Counted from the stretch's first letter, positions 25,479 through 35,506 are shown. The stretch is 64,000 bases of DNA from Chitinophagales bacterium (GCA_019638515.1 JAHBTS010000003.1:372001-436000), one strand, 5' to 3'. Notes: generated from the sequence alone by a model not told the origin. Numbers and translations are program-made.

Positions 25479-26957
25479 ATGGTTAAACATATACTAAAGT
25501 TTACTTTTTCTATTGCTGCAATGCCCCTACTCGGGCAAGCGCTGTTTAATAATAACGGTGCCGATATGTATGTGAAAGATGGTGGCTACATGATTGTGAA
25601 AACCAATTCTATACAAAACACTACCGGACTAATTGACAACCAAGGCACTATAGTGGTAGAAGGCTTTGTGCAAAACGATGCTACTATTAATGGCAGTGGC
25701 GACACTATTCGCCTTGCCGGAAATTGGATAAACAATGCTGCATATTCCGGTAATTTTAGTTGGGTTGAAATGATAGGCGGTGCCCAGTTATTGGGCGGAT
25801 CGCAAACAACTACTTTCAATAATTTGGCACTGCTGGGAGGCAATGTGGTGAAAACACAGGCCGTAAACCAAGAGGTGTCGGCTACGCTTAACTTGGCAAA
25901 TGCCGAATTGGCTACCGATATTTTTAGTATGCACGTAACAAACCCTAATGTGTCTGCCATTTTGCGCAACAATGGTTTTGTTTCTTCTTTGGGATATGGT
26001 AATCTTTCGCGCTCTACCAATTCCGTAAATGCTTATTTGTTTCCTACCGGATCGCCTTCTAGTTTAGGCACTCCACTCTATCGCCCTATTGAAATGAAAC
26101 CGGCTTCTAATACTGCACATGTTTTTGGCGTGCGCACTATACAAGGCGATGCTACTGCTTTTGGTTTTGATGTAACTAAATTTAACGACAGCCTCTGCAA
26201 GGTGAATCCAAACTTCTACCACCACATTCAACGCTTTAGCGGCAACAACGATGCTGCCATTACTATGTTTTACAATGCTAGCACAGATGGCGCTTGGAAT
26301 GCACAAGGTAATTGGCGCAACAATGCTCTTTGGAATTATACCGGTGCAGCTACTCAAGGCAGCACTTCGGGCTTTGCTACGGTTACAGTAGCCAACTACA
26401 GTTTTGCAGACACCAATGCTCAGTTTGCACTAGCAGGTAAGCGCTTTACAATTGATGCCGGCCCCGATTTGCAATTAACAGAAGGTGAAACCGGGCAATT
26501 AACACCCTTTATAGTTGGTGTTACCTCGCCAGTTTTTAATTGGACTCCCAATACCTTCTTGGATTGCAGCGATTGTGCTACTCCGGAAGTTACACCTACC
26601 GAAAACACTGTTTACCTCTTAGAAGTTACAGATACTATTGGTTGTAGCGCCAGCGATTCTGTGAGCGTGGTGGTAATGCCGGAAGAACTATTGATGCCTA
26701 CCGGATTTTCGCCCAATGGCGATGGTGCAAACGATTTATTTCGACCGGCAAACAAAAACCTGAAAAAGTTTAAACTCCAAGTATATAACCGTTGGGGTGA
26801 ACTAATTTTTGAAACCGATAATCCTAAAAATGGTTGGGATGGTTCTTTTAAAACACATGAGCAGGGCTTAGGTGTATATGTTTGGAATGCAGAATACCAA
26901 ACATACAGCATGAAAAAACCTCGTTATGTAAATGGAAACGTAACCTTGGTTCGATAA
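25479..26957 (+). CDS. Secreted protein with a type IX (type B, CHU_C) sorting domain
   Basis: A 492-residue exported protein. Signal peptide at 1-20 (KFTFSIAAMPLLGQA). The body is repetitive beta structure with GTIVVEGFVQNDATINGSGD and a segment resembling a PKD-like fold (ETGQLTPFIVGVTSPVFNWTP, CSDCATPEVTPTENTVYLLEV). The last 85 residues are the gliding-motility-associated C-terminal domain: MPTGFSPNGDGANDLFRPA, LQVYNRWGELIFET, NGWDGSFK, then GVYVWNAEY. This domain directs export by the type IX system whose core lies at 43951-49776. I start at ATG 25479 for its signal peptide. No enzymatic domain is visible; an adhesin or surface-structure protein is likely. Confidence 0.88.
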   Translation: MVKHILKFTFSIAAMPLLGQALFNNNGADMYVKDGGYMIVKTNSIQNTTGLIDNQGTIVVEGFVQNDATINGSGDTIRLAGNWINNAAYSGNFSWVEMIGGAQLLGGSQTTTFNNLALLGGNVVKTQAVNQEVSATLNLANAELATDIFSMHVTNPNVSAILRNNGFVSSLGYGNLSRSTNSVNAYLFPTGSPSSLGTPLYRPIEMKPASNTAHVFGVRTIQGDATAFGFDVTKFNDSLCKVNPNFYHHIQRFSGNNDAAITMFYNASTDGAWNAQGNWRNNALWNYTGAATQGSTSGFATVTVANYSFADTNAQFALAGKRFTIDAGPDLQLTEGETGQLTPFIVGVTSPVFNWTPNTFLDCSDCATPEVTPTENTVYLLEVTDTIGCSASDSVSVVVMPEELLMPTGFSPNGDGANDLFRPANKNLKKFKLQVYNRWGELIFETDNPKNGWDGSFKTHEQGLGVYVWNAEYQTYSMKKPRYVNGNVTLVR

Positions 26958-27043
26958 TTTTTAAATTACATTACTCTTCCTTTTCATAAAAGCAAGTGGC
27001 TTATTAGTCCTTGTTTCTATCAATAACAAAACCCCTTTTTAGT

Positions 27044-28891
27044 ATGATGCGCTTTTACTGTTTAATTACGTGTATATTATTTTATTATACTGCCGGGGCG
27101 CAATGCGGCTCTTGCAGCATAGACCAATCTTGCATTGCTTTAAAACCCAAAGGTGTATGCGATAGCATGCTGCCCGATGCGCGCGTTAATAGCGCCTATC
27201 AAAAAGATGTGTCGTTCTTTATGAATCCGATTGTAAACGATGCTGCTACACTGGCTACTTGCATGTGTAGTTATGTAAAGTTAGACACCATAAAATTTCA
27301 AGGTGCTAGTAATTTACCTCCGGGAATGTTTGTTGAGTTTAGTAAACCTTCAAAAAAATATTACCCATCGCAAGGCGATAGTTCCGGATGCCTGCGTTTA
27401 TGCGGATCGCCTGTGGTAGCCGGCAATTATGTGATTAAGATAAATTTTTTGGCAGATGTTTTGGTAAAAGATATTAGTGTAATTGGCGACTTAGTAGTAA
27501 AAGATCGCCAAGAGAGTTATACATTGTACTTAACTGTATTGCCCGACACCTCAGGCAACGTTTCTTCTTTTACTTATGGCACACAACGCACCACCTGCGA
27601 TAGTTCATTAACTTTAGATTTAGAAGCCACCCTAGAGGCTCAAGCACCCAATATCACCCGCTACTTTTGGGATTTGGCAAATGGCTCTACCAGTCAGTTG
27701 AAAAAACCCGGACAAGTTACCTACTCTACTGCCGACACTTTTAAAGTAGCCCTTACTACCAAGTACTACAACTACCGCATAAAAACAGTTTATGTAGATG
27801 TAAAAGATGGATATGCAGGCGATATAGAAGAAGCTACCACTATACAAAGTCCCGACCCATACATTAAATTTAATGCACTTGGTTTTGCTAACCGCGGCAG
27901 CCGAAGCAACACTAAAAAAACATCATGGAGTAATCTCAACTTAATTGTTCCGGAAGGCACCGATTCGCTTACGCTTGAAGTATGGGACGAAGACACCGGC
28001 CCACCGCAAGGCACCAATGCGCTCGGCTCTCCCGATGATATTCTTTTCAATAAAAAGATTAAAGTAAGTTTAGATACTGCCTATTTCTCCACAGGCAATG
28101 TAAGCGGTTTGGTAACTTTCGATACTGTAGTGGCTTCTACTATTACCGATACGCTCGTGGCTGTGGTATATCCGGCTGTTGCTGCTCCGCTCATTACAAG
28201 CATTGCCGATACTTTCTGCAACGGACAACAGGCTACGCTGAAAGCACATGGATATAAAGGGTTCTCCTTTCAGTGGTTCAATGATACCACTGCCATTACG
28301 TTGGCCAACGATTCTATTTTCACTGCTATAGAAAACGGAGTTTACAGCGTAGCCGTAACCAACTTAAAAACGGGTTGCAGCAACACTTCAAACACCAAAA
28401 GCATTGTTTTCATGGAGTCGCCACCCGATAGCTTAGAAATTGTGGTGCTACCTAACGGGCAATTGGTAAACAATAATTATCCGGGCAGTAACTTTGCTGT
28501 GCAATGGTATAAAAATGCACAACCAATTGCGGGTGCAGACAACTTTATTCTGCAACCTACCGGAGCGGGTTACTACGCTTGTAAAATCTGGAATAAAAAT
28601 TTCCCATTGTGCAGCAGTACTTCCCAGTTGTTCTTCTTTACTTCGGTAGAAAATACTTCGGTTCCTGCATTGGTAAATGTTTACCCAAATCCTTTCGATA
28701 ACTTTATTATTGTTGAAGGTATTGCAACACCTAAAAACCAACTTTCAATAAAAAATATTGAAGGAAAAATTTTACTGCAGCAGTCTTTTGAAAACCAACA
28801 AACTATTGCCACACCGCACTTACCGAAAGGGGTTTACTTTATTGAAATTACTACCGAAAACGGTACAACAATCAAAAAAATAATAAAGTAA
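27044..28891 (+). CDS. Secreted multidomain protein with a type IX (type A) sorting domain
   Basis: A 615-residue exported protein. Signal peptide at 1-20 (MMRFYCLITCILFYYTAGAQ). A cysteine-rich stretch follows (CGSCSIDQSCIALKPKGVC), then a PKD-like region near 190-260 (TRYFWDLANGSTSQLKKPG, GDIEEATT), a C2-like segment (SLTLEVWDEDTGPPQG), and immunoglobulin-like repeats near 400-540 with FSFQWFNDTTAI and FAVQWYKNAQPI. The last 75 residues are a type A sorting domain: VYPNPFDNFIIVEG, IKNIEGKIL, and LPKGVYFIEITTENG. Starts at ATG 27044 or 27047. It follows another type IX cargo gene by 86 bp. Function is probably surface-related; no catalytic motif seen. Confidence 0.86.
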   Translation: MMRFYCLITCILFYYTAGAQCGSCSIDQSCIALKPKGVCDSMLPDARVNSAYQKDVSFFMNPIVNDAATLATCMCSYVKLDTIKFQGASNLPPGMFVEFSKPSKKYYPSQGDSSGCLRLCGSPVVAGNYVIKINFLADVLVKDISVIGDLVVKDRQESYTLYLTVLPDTSGNVSSFTYGTQRTTCDSSLTLDLEATLEAQAPNITRYFWDLANGSTSQLKKPGQVTYSTADTFKVALTTKYYNYRIKTVYVDVKDGYAGDIEEATTIQSPDPYIKFNALGFANRGSRSNTKKTSWSNLNLIVPEGTDSLTLEVWDEDTGPPQGTNALGSPDDILFNKKIKVSLDTAYFSTGNVSGLVTFDTVVASTITDTLVAVVYPAVAAPLITSIADTFCNGQQATLKAHGYKGFSFQWFNDTTAITLANDSIFTAIENGVYSVAVTNLKTGCSNTSNTKSIVFMESPPDSLEIVVLPNGQLVNNNYPGSNFAVQWYKNAQPIAGADNFILQPTGAGYYACKIWNKNFPLCSSTSQLFFFTSVENTSVPALVNVYPNPFDNFIIVEGIATPKNQLSIKNIEGKILLQQSFENQQTIATPHLPKGVYFIEITTENGTTIKKIIK

Positions 28892-29069
28892 GATACTGCG
28901 CTCGCAACACACTTAGAGAGCAATATACATTAGGGGGGTAAAGCATAAAATGCTTAACTATCTAAAAATTGCCTGTATAAAAGCGCAATACATATTTTTA
29001 TTTGTACCTTCCTGCGCAGCCAGCCATGCTTGACTTCGGCTCTCATTTCTTCGCTTAAAATTTTTGGAT

Positions 29070-31844
29070 ATGAACTACTCAAAGGCAACCAAAGAAATTT
29101 CTGTGCAAGGCAAGAATTATTCTTATAGTTCGCTCAACGATTTGAATGGAAAAAAAACTGACCATCTGCCATTCAGCATTCGCATTTTATTAGAAAATGT
29201 ATTGCGCAATTACGATGGATTCAGCATTACCGATGAACACATTGATACGCTCCTACATTGGACACCTCAAGCGGTAGATAAGGATATTCCCTTTATGCCG
29301 GCTCGTATTCTTATGCAAGATTTCACGGGCGTTCCGGCTGTTGTAGATATGGCATCGCTCCGCGCAGAATTTGTGCGCCACGGAAAGGATGGGCAAAAAA
29401 TCAATCCCGCCATTCCGGTGGATTTGGTGATAGACCATTCCGTGCAAGTAGATTATTACGGCACCGATTATTCGTACAATAAAAACGTAGAACTGGAATT
29501 TGAACGCAATAAAGAGCGATACGAATTGCTCAAATGGGCACAAAAAGGATTGAGCAACTTCACCGTAGTGCCTCCGGGCATGGGCATTTGCCACCAAGTA
29601 AACTTGGAGTACTTGGCAAAAGGCATCACCGAGCGCCATGGCTGGTTGTTTCCTGATACCTTGGTTGGCACCGACTCGCACACACCGATGGTAAACGGCA
29701 TAGGTGTGATTGCTTGGGGTGTTGGCGGCATCGAAGCCGAAGCAGCCATGTTGGGGCAACCCATTTTCTTCACTTGTCCTGAAGTGGTGGGACTCAAACT
29801 TACCGGAAAAATTCCCGATCACTGCACAGCTACAGATATGGTTCTCACCATTACCCGACTATTGCGCAACACAGGTGTGGTTGGCAAATTCGTTGAAGTA
29901 TTTGGCGATGGATTGGATAACCTTACAGTTACTGATCGCGCAACCATTGCCAATATGTCTCCCGAGTTTGGATGCACCGTTACTTATTTCCCCATCGATA
30001 ATCGCACTTTGGAGTATATGCGATCCACCAACCGCTCCGAGGCACAAATTCAATTGGTAGAAGCTTACTGCAAAGAAAATATGCTGTGGCGCACAGGTAA
30101 AGAAAACATCCAATACTCAACCGTGGTGGAGCTGGACTTGAACTCGTTGGAACCAACCGTGAGCGGCCCAAAACGACCACAGGATAAAATCTTTGTAAAA
30201 GATTTGGGCAATACATTTAAAGAAGTATTGAAAAAAGAATTCAGCCGCGATTATCAACCCAAGGAGGAACGTTCGGAATCGGCATGGCTCAAAGAAGGCG
30301 GTTCAGGTACCGAATTTATATTTGGAAAAGTACCCTTGCATGGCGAAGCGCAATCGGAAGTAGTTGTGGATGATAAACACCACTCCGTGCGCATAAAACA
30401 AGCCAACAAGGAATATGTACTCAGCGATGGAAGCATTGTAATTGCAGCTATTACCAGTTGCACCAATACTTCTAACCCTGCCGTGATGGTGGGTGCAGGA
30501 TTGCTCGCACGCAATGCCATCGAAAAAGGATTGCGTACCAAATCATGGGTAAAAACTTCACTGGCTCCGGGCTCCAAAGTGGTAACAAAATACTTGGAAC
30601 GTTCGGGATTGAATACCGATTTGGAAGCACTGCGATTTCATACCGTGGGCTATGGTTGCACCTCATGCATCGGTAACTCAGGACCATTGCCTCCAGCCAT
30701 AGCAATGGCAGTGGACAAAGGCGAGTTGGTTGTTGCTTCGGTACTCTCGGGCAATAGAAACTTCGAAGCTCGCGTGCATCCGCAAGTAAAAATGAACTTC
30801 TTGATGTCGCCCATGTTGGTAGTGGCGTATGCGCTTGCCGGACGTGTGGATTTGGATCTAATCAACGATCCCATTGATTATGACCCCAATGGTGAACCCG
30901 TGTATTTAAAAGATATTTGGCCAAGTCGTGAGGAAATACAAAACACCATCAACGATTGCATGAAGCAAGGCGATTTTGAAGAAGTGTATGATGTAATCTT
31001 TGATGGCTCTACCGATTGGCAGCAATTGGAAGTTAACCTCGATCAAAATTTTGAATGGAATCCTTCTTCAACCTATATCAAAGAAGCGCCTTTCTTTGAA
31101 AACTTAAAAGCAACACCTGAGCCTTGTACCGATATCGCAGGAGCGCGTGTATTGCTCTATTTGGGCGATTCGGTTACTACCGATCACATTTCACCCGCAG
31201 GTTCGTTTAAAGAAAATTCAGCCGCAGGCAGTTACTTGATTGCTCATGGAATTTCTAAAGAAGATTTTAACTCCTATGGCTCGCGTAGAGGAAACCATGA
31301 AGTAATGATGCGGGGCACATTTGCCAATGTGCGTATCAAAAATAAAATTGCCGATAAGGAAGGTGGCTATAGTCGCTATTTTCCAACCGATACAGTAAAC
31401 ACGGTGTTTGATGTAGCCATGCAATATCAAAAAGATAAAACACCACTCATTATTTTGGCAGGAAAAGAATATGGCTCCGGTTCATCGCGCGACTGGGCTG
31501 CCAAAGGAACCTATTTATTAGGTGTGAAGGCGGTAATTGCTGAAAGTTTTGAACGCATACACCGTAGCAATTTGGTGGGCATGGGTGTGGCGCCTTTGGT
31601 ATTCATCAATGGTCAAAATGCCGCAAGCCTCGGGTTGGATGGCACCGAAGTATTTACCATCAGCGGACTGGAAAACAACCTTACGCCACACAAACTGTTG
31701 AATGTAAAAGCAGTGCATGCTTCGGGCAAAGAAATCAACTTCCAAGTTGAGGCTAGATTGGATTCGGCTATCGAAATCGAATACTATAAAAACCAAGGTA
31801 TTTTACAGTATGTCTTGCGCGATTATTTGAAGAAGCATAGCTAA
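29070..31844 (+). CDS. acnA: Aconitate hydratase, AcnA (IRP1-like) type
   Basis: Cytoplasmic [4Fe-4S] enzyme that isomerises citrate to isocitrate in the TCA cycle, 924 residues, the full AcnA length. Cluster cysteines are in AITSCTNTSNPAVMVGAG and YGCTSCIGNSG. Other signatures: MPARILMQDFTGVPAVVDMA, GTDSHTPMVNGIGVIAWGVGGIEAEAAMLG, and in the swivelling domain EYGSGSSRDWAAKG. I start at ATG 29070, two codons after a TTG. The gene looks distinctly richer in GC than its neighbours (about 50% or more in several 60-base rows against about 42%), with heavier use of GGC, GCG and CTC codons, so transfer is possible. A terminator hairpin follows at 31868. Confidence 0.96.
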   Translation: MNYSKATKEISVQGKNYSYSSLNDLNGKKTDHLPFSIRILLENVLRNYDGFSITDEHIDTLLHWTPQAVDKDIPFMPARILMQDFTGVPAVVDMASLRAEFVRHGKDGQKINPAIPVDLVIDHSVQVDYYGTDYSYNKNVELEFERNKERYELLKWAQKGLSNFTVVPPGMGICHQVNLEYLAKGITERHGWLFPDTLVGTDSHTPMVNGIGVIAWGVGGIEAEAAMLGQPIFFTCPEVVGLKLTGKIPDHCTATDMVLTITRLLRNTGVVGKFVEVFGDGLDNLTVTDRATIANMSPEFGCTVTYFPIDNRTLEYMRSTNRSEAQIQLVEAYCKENMLWRTGKENIQYSTVVELDLNSLEPTVSGPKRPQDKIFVKDLGNTFKEVLKKEFSRDYQPKEERSESAWLKEGGSGTEFIFGKVPLHGEAQSEVVVDDKHHSVRIKQANKEYVLSDGSIVIAAITSCTNTSNPAVMVGAGLLARNAIEKGLRTKSWVKTSLAPGSKVVTKYLERSGLNTDLEALRFHTVGYGCTSCIGNSGPLPPAIAMAVDKGELVVASVLSGNRNFEARVHPQVKMNFLMSPMLVVAYALAGRVDLDLINDPIDYDPNGEPVYLKDIWPSREEIQNTINDCMKQGDFEEVYDVIFDGSTDWQQLEVNLDQNFEWNPSSTYIKEAPFFENLKATPEPCTDIAGARVLLYLGDSVTTDHISPAGSFKENSAAGSYLIAHGISKEDFNSYGSRRGNHEVMMRGTFANVRIKNKIADKEGGYSRYFPTDTVNTVFDVAMQYQKDKTPLIILAGKEYGSGSSRDWAAKGTYLLGVKAVIAESFERIHRSNLVGMGVAPLVFINGQNAASLGLDGTEVFTISGLENNLTPHKLLNVKAVHASGKEINFQVEARLDSAIEIEYYKNQGILQYVLRDYLKKHS

Positions 31845-31867
31845 AAACCCATAACACGCACCTACAA

Positions 31868-31903
31868 AAAGGGCTATGCAGTATATTACTGCACAGCCCT
31901 TTG
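31868..31903. terminator. Terminator hairpin after aconitase
   Basis: AAAGGGCT(A)TGCAGTA at 31868-31883 pairs with TACTGCA(C)AGCCCTTT at 31888-31903, one A/C mismatch, loop of four. It lies between converging genes and can serve both. Confidence 0.8.
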
Positions 31904-31948
31904 TATTATTAATCTACTATGTAGAGTTTTCTTTTCTACTTAACTCAA

Positions 31949-33325
31949 CTAATGTAGGCTATAGAACACATTGGTTGTGTACCAAGTGCCTCCTATATTA
32001 ACACCCTTCCAATCGCCTGCTGCTGGAGATGAGAGATTGCCATCACCATTGGTATCGCCACCATGTGCATCATCCCTAAGTGAAGTAAAAACCGCAGTCG
32101 GGTCTATGGAAAAATTAGCAGTATATCCTGAAATTTCTTCACCACTGCCAGCAGGTATTTTAATAATTACATTTGGTCCAACACTAAACAACTGCCCTGA
32201 ACCACCGGCTGCCAATCCTTGCAACAATACATAAGGTACTTCATCTTCATTGTAAGGAACAGCTTTTCCTGCCAATCCACCTGAGTAAACATAAATACCA
32301 TTGTATTTGTTGGTTTCACTTGGATTATCGGGGTTGTGGTAAATATTGCTTGGGTCTATGGAATAGAAGCTGTTAATGTAAATAGGAACAGCATTATCAT
32401 AAAAAGCACAATTAGTGATAACACTTACTGATGGGTCCTTTGTGTCGCCACCATCAAATGCTGCCTGGTTAGGAGAGCCACTTCCATAAGTGTGTGCAAA
32501 GGTGCAGTGGTCAAAAGTAAAATCGTGAATATTGCCGGTTCCTACGTTTGCTACAACTACTTTGCCACCTTGCCCGCCACCATACAAAAACTTACAATAC
32601 TGGAAACTCGAACCATGCTGATCTCCTCTCATGGTAATATGCCCCCAATCGCCCTTACTGGCAGAAGTTGCAGTGCCATCGCCATTATTATCGCCACAAT
32701 AAGAATCGTCTTTATATGAGGTAAAAATAATTGGGTTGCTTGCCGTTCCATTGGCAGTGGTTTTAGCATAAATTTCCATGCCGCAATTTCCATCTCTGAA
32801 CTTAACAATTGCTCCGGCTTCTATTACTAAAGGAGCATTTACATCTACCCAAGTACGTACCATATATACTTTTCCTGCCTTCCAAGTAGTAGCTACTTTA
32901 ATATCGCTATTAATATCTACGGTATCGCAAGAGCCACTAGTAGTACCACCGGGTGTTATGGTTACATCGCTACCATAAGCAGTACCGCTACTGTTAATAG
33001 CATACGCTCTAAGATGGTAAGTATACCCTTTTTGAAATGGAGCAATATCGGTAGAAAATATACCACTTCCGTTACCAATTGCTATTTTATTGGTAGAAGC
33101 ATTGCCAACTTCGGGATTAGGGTCTAATCCAACTACTACTCCGCGATCGGTAACAGCACTGCCACCTTCGCTGGAAACAGCACCTCCGCAAGTATAAGTA
33201 GAGTCGTTTACTTTTATCGGATTACTTGTTGTTACGGTTGCCAAAGGCGTAAGATTGTTTTCATCATTCTTGCAACCTGCTAAAATGGCGCAAGCCATTA
33301 GAGGAATAAATAAATACTTTTTCAT
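31949..33325 (-). CDS. Surface lipoprotein with an FN3-like domain and a repeated GDxNGDG block
   Basis: A 458-residue lipoprotein. The lipobox LAGC puts the modified cysteine at Cys18. Residues about 28-125 look like the FN3-type domain common in Bacteroidota lipoproteins (STYTCGGAVSSEGGSAVTDRG, YTYHLRAYAINSSGTAYG). The rest has beta-helix character. A block of about 34 residues occurs twice, at 201-234 and 413-446: FTSxxDDxxxGDxNGDGxxSxxxxGDW, whose DxNxDG core resembles a calcium loop. Only 12 residues follow the second copy, whereas the first is followed by a long beta-helix, so the C-terminus may be shortened. No enzymatic motif; probable surface or carbohydrate-associated protein. Confidence 0.75.
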   Translation of the reverse strand: MKKYLFIPLMACAILAGCKNDENNLTPLATVTTSNPIKVNDSTYTCGGAVSSEGGSAVTDRGVVVGLDPNPEVGNASTNKIAIGNGSGIFSTDIAPFQKGYTYHLRAYAINSSGTAYGSDVTITPGGTTSGSCDTVDINSDIKVATTWKAGKVYMVRTWVDVNAPLVIEAGAIVKFRDGNCGMEIYAKTTANGTASNPIIFTSYKDDSYCGDNNGDGTATSASKGDWGHITMRGDQHGSSFQYCKFLYGGGQGGKVVVANVGTGNIHDFTFDHCTFAHTYGSGSPNQAAFDGGDTKDPSVSVITNCAFYDNAVPIYINSFYSIDPSNIYHNPDNPSETNKYNGIYVYSGGLAGKAVPYNEDEVPYVLLQGLAAGGSGQLFSVGPNVIIKIPAGSGEEISGYTANFSIDPTAVFTSLRDDAHGGDTNGDGNLSSPAAGDWKGVNIGGTWYTTNVFYSLH

Positions 33326-33508
33326 GGCGATACGTTTAAGTGATTAAATTTTGTTTTATCTAAAAATCTTTAACACTGCAAAAGTGTATCGTTAAGAAAA
33401 ATCATTCAATCACGTAAAAACATGATATTTTATAAAATGCAGTATCTACTTATGCTTCACTATAAAAAATCATGTAAAAAGTGGATATAAAACTCCCACC
33501 ACAGTAAC

Positions 33509-33516
33509 TACTTTTG
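33509..33516 (+). promoter_or_regulatory. -7 box before the TPR sensor kinase gene
   Basis: TACTTTTG matches TAnnTTTG exactly, 16 bp before the ATG at 33533, giving a leader of about 12 bases. The 207-bp gap it lies in also must hold the promoter of the divergent lipoprotein gene; I see no clear box for that one. Confidence 0.45.
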
Positions 33517-33532
33517 GAATCCACTTAATGGC

Positions 33533-35485
33533 ATGAAAAAATATCTATTCTTCCTACTCCTTATCTGGAGCGCACAACGGCTCACTGCACAGCAGCAAGT
33601 TGCCGATAGTTTATTGCAAGTATTACCCGGCATAAAACACGATACCGCCAAAGCCTGGCTACTACTGCGCATTGGCTATGCTCTACGCGATGTAAACATT
33701 AAGCAAGCATCTGAGTATATCAATGAAGGTTACGCCCTCAGCAAAAAAATAGCTTTTAAGAGAGGCATTTTAAAAGGCTCTGTAGAAAGAGCCGGTTTAT
33801 TCCAAGCAGAAGGAAATGTGGACTCTGTATTTGCCTGCAATAAAACCACACTCCTCCATGCTAAAGAATACAACGACACCATTTACATGGGCATTGCCTA
33901 TGCTAATTTAGCTGAGTCGTACAACGATTTAAACGATAAGGAAAATGCACTTTCCACGGCATTAAAAGGGCTAGCCATTATTGAAAATTCTAACAACGAT
34001 CTTTTAAAAGAAGACACCTACAACCTGCTACTAAGAATTTATGTAGGAAGAGAAGAATTCTCTAAAGCATTGGAATATGGAAATAAAGCACTGGAGTTAT
34101 CGCACAAAATGAACTTGCCACAACGCCAAGCCCTTACTCTCATCAACATTGCAGAAATCTACACAGAAACCAAAGACTATAGCAAAGCCCTAGAATACAG
34201 TTTGCAATTTATTGCCATTTGCAAACAAATAGAGAACGAAAGATTTGAATCCTACGGCTACAGTACACTTGCCAAAATCTACCTCTTAACCAATAAGGTT
34301 GAACTTGCCAAAAGCAATGCCGAAAAGTGTATGATCTTGTCAAAAAAAATTGGTGATAAATCCAACGAAGCAACCGCTTTAAAAATTCTTTCCAACTGTT
34401 ACCTACAAACCCAAAATTACACTTTGGCAAAAGAATATGCAGAAGCCGCATTGGCTATTAACCAAGCACAGCACGATAACGAAAACATTTTTGCCAACAA
34501 GCGAACACTTGCCAACATTGCATTTGCCACCGGAGACACCAAAAAAGGAATTCAATTAGAGCAAGAATGTCAGCAATTTCAAACAACATACATTCAAGGA
34601 GTGCTTTCTAAGCAATCTTCAGAGCTAGAAAAAAAATACGAAACACAAAAAAAAGAAGCACTCATTAATTTGCAACAAATACAACTACAACACAAAAACA
34701 TTATCACCTACTTATTGGTAGGAGTTATAGCAGCCCTACTGCTCACTTTGTGGCTATTCTTTCGCAACTACAAACAACGACAGCACTTACAACAAAAACG
34801 CATCTCCGAACTCGAAACAGAAAAAAAATTAGCTGCCACCGAAGCTGTTCTAAAAGGTGAAGAACAAGAGCGCGGACGCTTAGCAAAAGACCTGCACGAT
34901 GGCTTAGGCGGCATGCTTTCCGGAATAAAATTTTCTTTAAACGATATAAAGGAAAACCAAATACTCACGCCAAACAATGCACACGCATTTGAACACAGTA
35001 TGCATTTGCTCGATAACTCTATTAAAGAAATGAGGCGCGTAGCACAAAACCTTATGCCCGAATCGCTCTTAAAATTTGGGTTAAACGATGCCCTTTCAGA
35101 CTATTGCAACGAAATGAATGCTAAAGGTATGCTAAGGGTGGTTTACCAATCTTTCGGACTAAAGGAAGTAACTGTAGAACAAGCACTTTCGGTTTCTATT
35201 TATCGCATTACGCAAGAGTTGCTAAACAACATCGTTAAACATGCCGAAGCCAGCAAAGTAATCGTACAAATTTCTATTGCCAACAACCAAATTCAACTTA
35301 CCGTAGAAGATAATGGAAAAGGAATAAACCACCAGCAATTAGAAACTGCGCCCGGTGTAGGTTGGAAGAGCATTCAATCGCGCGTGGCTTACCACAAAGG
35401 AACCATCACCCTGCAAACCGATGCCGGAAAAGGAACCTCCGTAGTAATTGATTTTCTACTGGAACAAGACAACCACCACTTCTAA
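33533..35485 (+). CDS. TPR-containing sensor histidine kinase (NarL-system type)
   Basis: A 650-residue sensor kinase. Signal peptide at 1-19, then TPR-like helical repeats from about 40 to 350 (EALxxxNKALELSHKM, YSKALEYSLQFIAIC), a coil, and one membrane helix at 391-410. The C-terminal part has the HisKA_3 dimerisation helix with His455 in EERGRLAKDLHDGLGG-like sequence, and an ATPase domain with NNIVKHAEASKV, VEDNGKGIN and GVGWKSIQSRV. TPRs before the membrane lie in the periplasm and probably sense a protein or peptide partner. The NarL-type regulator at 35507 is the partner. This kinase layout is common in Bacteroidota. Confidence 0.92.
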   Translation: MKKYLFFLLLIWSAQRLTAQQQVADSLLQVLPGIKHDTAKAWLLLRIGYALRDVNIKQASEYINEGYALSKKIAFKRGILKGSVERAGLFQAEGNVDSVFACNKTTLLHAKEYNDTIYMGIAYANLAESYNDLNDKENALSTALKGLAIIENSNNDLLKEDTYNLLLRIYVGREEFSKALEYGNKALELSHKMNLPQRQALTLINIAEIYTETKDYSKALEYSLQFIAICKQIENERFESYGYSTLAKIYLLTNKVELAKSNAEKCMILSKKIGDKSNEATALKILSNCYLQTQNYTLAKEYAEAALAINQAQHDNENIFANKRTLANIAFATGDTKKGIQLEQECQQFQTTYIQGVLSKQSSELEKKYETQKKEALINLQQIQLQHKNIITYLLVGVIAALLLTLWLFFRNYKQRQHLQQKRISELETEKKLAATEAVLKGEEQERGRLAKDLHDGLGGMLSGIKFSLNDIKENQILTPNNAHAFEHSMHLLDNSIKEMRRVAQNLMPESLLKFGLNDALSDYCNEMNAKGMLRVVYQSFGLKEVTVEQALSVSIYRITQELLNNIVKHAEASKVIVQISIANNQIQLTVEDNGKGINHQQLETAPGVGWKSIQSRVAYHKGTITLQTDAGKGTSVVIDFLLEQDNHHF

Positions 35486-35506
35486 ACTTCAATAAAACCA
35501 ATAAAA

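Noticed and set aside
28942..28956. Small palindrome AAGCAT-AAA-ATGCTT before aconitase
   Set aside because: Arms of only six bases, A/T-rich, no T run, and no clear position relative to a promoter.
29253..29822. A 189-codon frame opposite aconitase
   Set aside because: It lies wholly inside a well-supported gene, has no family resemblance, and is explained by the higher GC content of that gene.
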